From an uncultured Prevotella sp. (GTDB taxonomy: Bacteria; Bacteroidota; Bacteroidia; Bacteroidales; Bacteroidaceae), in contig CAKPZJ010000014.1 in assembly GCA_934204655.1 (NCBI GenBank), positions 1 through 62,205 on the forward strand: 62,205 nt of DNA. The letters run 5' to 3'. Shown piece after piece: positions 61,894-62,205 of this stretch (position 1 is the first letter of the stretch; each line of letters opens with the position of its first letter). The notes below the pieces were generated by a model that made no database searches, was not told the DNA's origin, and saw nothing but the letters and a program-made list of their open reading frames with translations. Made by a program: the position numbers and the translations under genes.

Positions 61894-62205
61894 ATGGATA
61901 AAGAACTTGTCATAAAAGCTATGTCCAGCAAATTGCGTGAGATAGAATAAGTCTATAACAGACAAAATCGAGCAAGCCATCAAGAACAGAGTGACAGGCA
62001 GAGTGAATGCCACGTCAAACCGTGCCGTGAGCCTTGTCTTTGGTGGTAACCGCGAGCAGATGCGCAAACTCGCATTTGGCGACCAGACAATAAGTGAGAA
62101 CGGCAACAACTGGGATGTTGACAGTTGTAGTGGCATAGACAGATGGGCAACGGACATATATGACTTTTGTTGTCGGGAGTTTGGTGAAGAAAATGTCGTT
62201 TCGTT
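61894..62205 (+). pseudogene. Broken MobV-type mobilisation relaxase, truncated by window end
   Basis: A short frame from 61894 (MDKELVIKAMSSKLREIE) stops at 61950. In a different frame, open from 61946 to the end, the sequence DKIEQAIKNRV, then NRAVSLVFGGNREQMRKLAF and later WATDIYDFCCREFGEENVVS resembles the part of MobV/Pre relaxases just before their conserved HxDExxPHxH motif, which would lie past the window edge. The N-terminal ~60 residues expected of MobV are absent, so this is a decayed or rearranged mob gene, or one with a frameshift near 61946. Confidence 0.5.

Noticed and set aside
1..62205. tRNA, rRNA or other structural RNA genes
   Set aside because: Looked for the TTCRA arm with CCA-proximal stems and for rRNA landmarks in the gaps and found none that fold convincingly by eye; a covariance-model scan would be decisive.

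Overview
The window looks like chromosome of a Bacteroidales bacterium, most likely Prevotellaceae. Three things suggest this. Gene starts rarely have Shine-Dalgarno sequences but often have a Bacteroidetes-type -7 box (TAnnTTTG) a short way upstream. Several families typical of the phylum are present (DUF4294, DUF1573, an AraC regulator with a membrane-anchored sensor half, a secreted Ig-like protein with a T9SS-like tail). The metabolism fits a succinate/acetate-forming anaerobe (fumarate reductase, CoA-transferase). Species is not determined. Most genes are GC-rich; a few islands are clearly AT-rich.

Layout. 1-1486: a mosaic of intergenic repeats ending in four tandem ~85-bp units, the last of which carries the ruvB promoter. 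1487-5185: ruvB-coaD-ybeY, overlapping end to end, then a secreted GH13 glucosidase. 5438-7161: an AT-rich island of three lipoprotein genes, one with a fulvocin C-like eight-cysteine tail. 7259-15188, minus strand: AraC regulator, S41 protease, parE, GNAT protein and THUMP-like methyltransferase. 15417-16370: a DUF3990/DUF3791 module resembling a toxin-antitoxin system. 16892-19594: a large secreted Ig-like protein with small ORFs on each side. 20222-21622: an AAA/DUF4143 ATPase behind three direct repeats spaced exactly 33 bp. 21743-25218: frdCAB. 25442-29902: mnmG, apt, uvrC, with two parS-like sites. 29903-30789: a C-rich gene desert. 30845-33201: dtd, two small membrane proteins, a MazG-like protein, deoC. 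33304-39047: polyprenyl synthase, polA, a membrane protein, DUF805. 40200-47729: HhH/outer-membrane protein, DUF4294, CyuA-like, transglutaminase-like, cutC. 48858-52788: basic secreted protein, histidine phosphatase, HAD phosphatase, C1 peptidase. 53013-59389: peptidase U32, a two-gene BcgI-like restriction-modification system, sufE, retropepsin-like protein, TrmH-type methyltransferase. 59551-61059: CoA-transferase. 61060-62205: operators and promoter of an AAA ATPase cut off after about 20 codons by a repeat element, then a broken MobV-type relaxase fragment running off the end.

The housekeeping genes form small co-directional operons, many joined by 4-bp ATGA overlaps. The accessory content falls into discrete inserts: the peptide island, the ART-like module, the orphan AAA ATPases with their operator arrays, the restriction-modification pair and the relaxase remnant. 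Around these lies a family of ~0.8-0.9 kb composite intergenic repeats (276-1084, 39256-40190, 47857-48667, half copy 61511-61680). They are built from nested inverted repeats, and a 100-bp core is flipped relative to its flanks between two copies.
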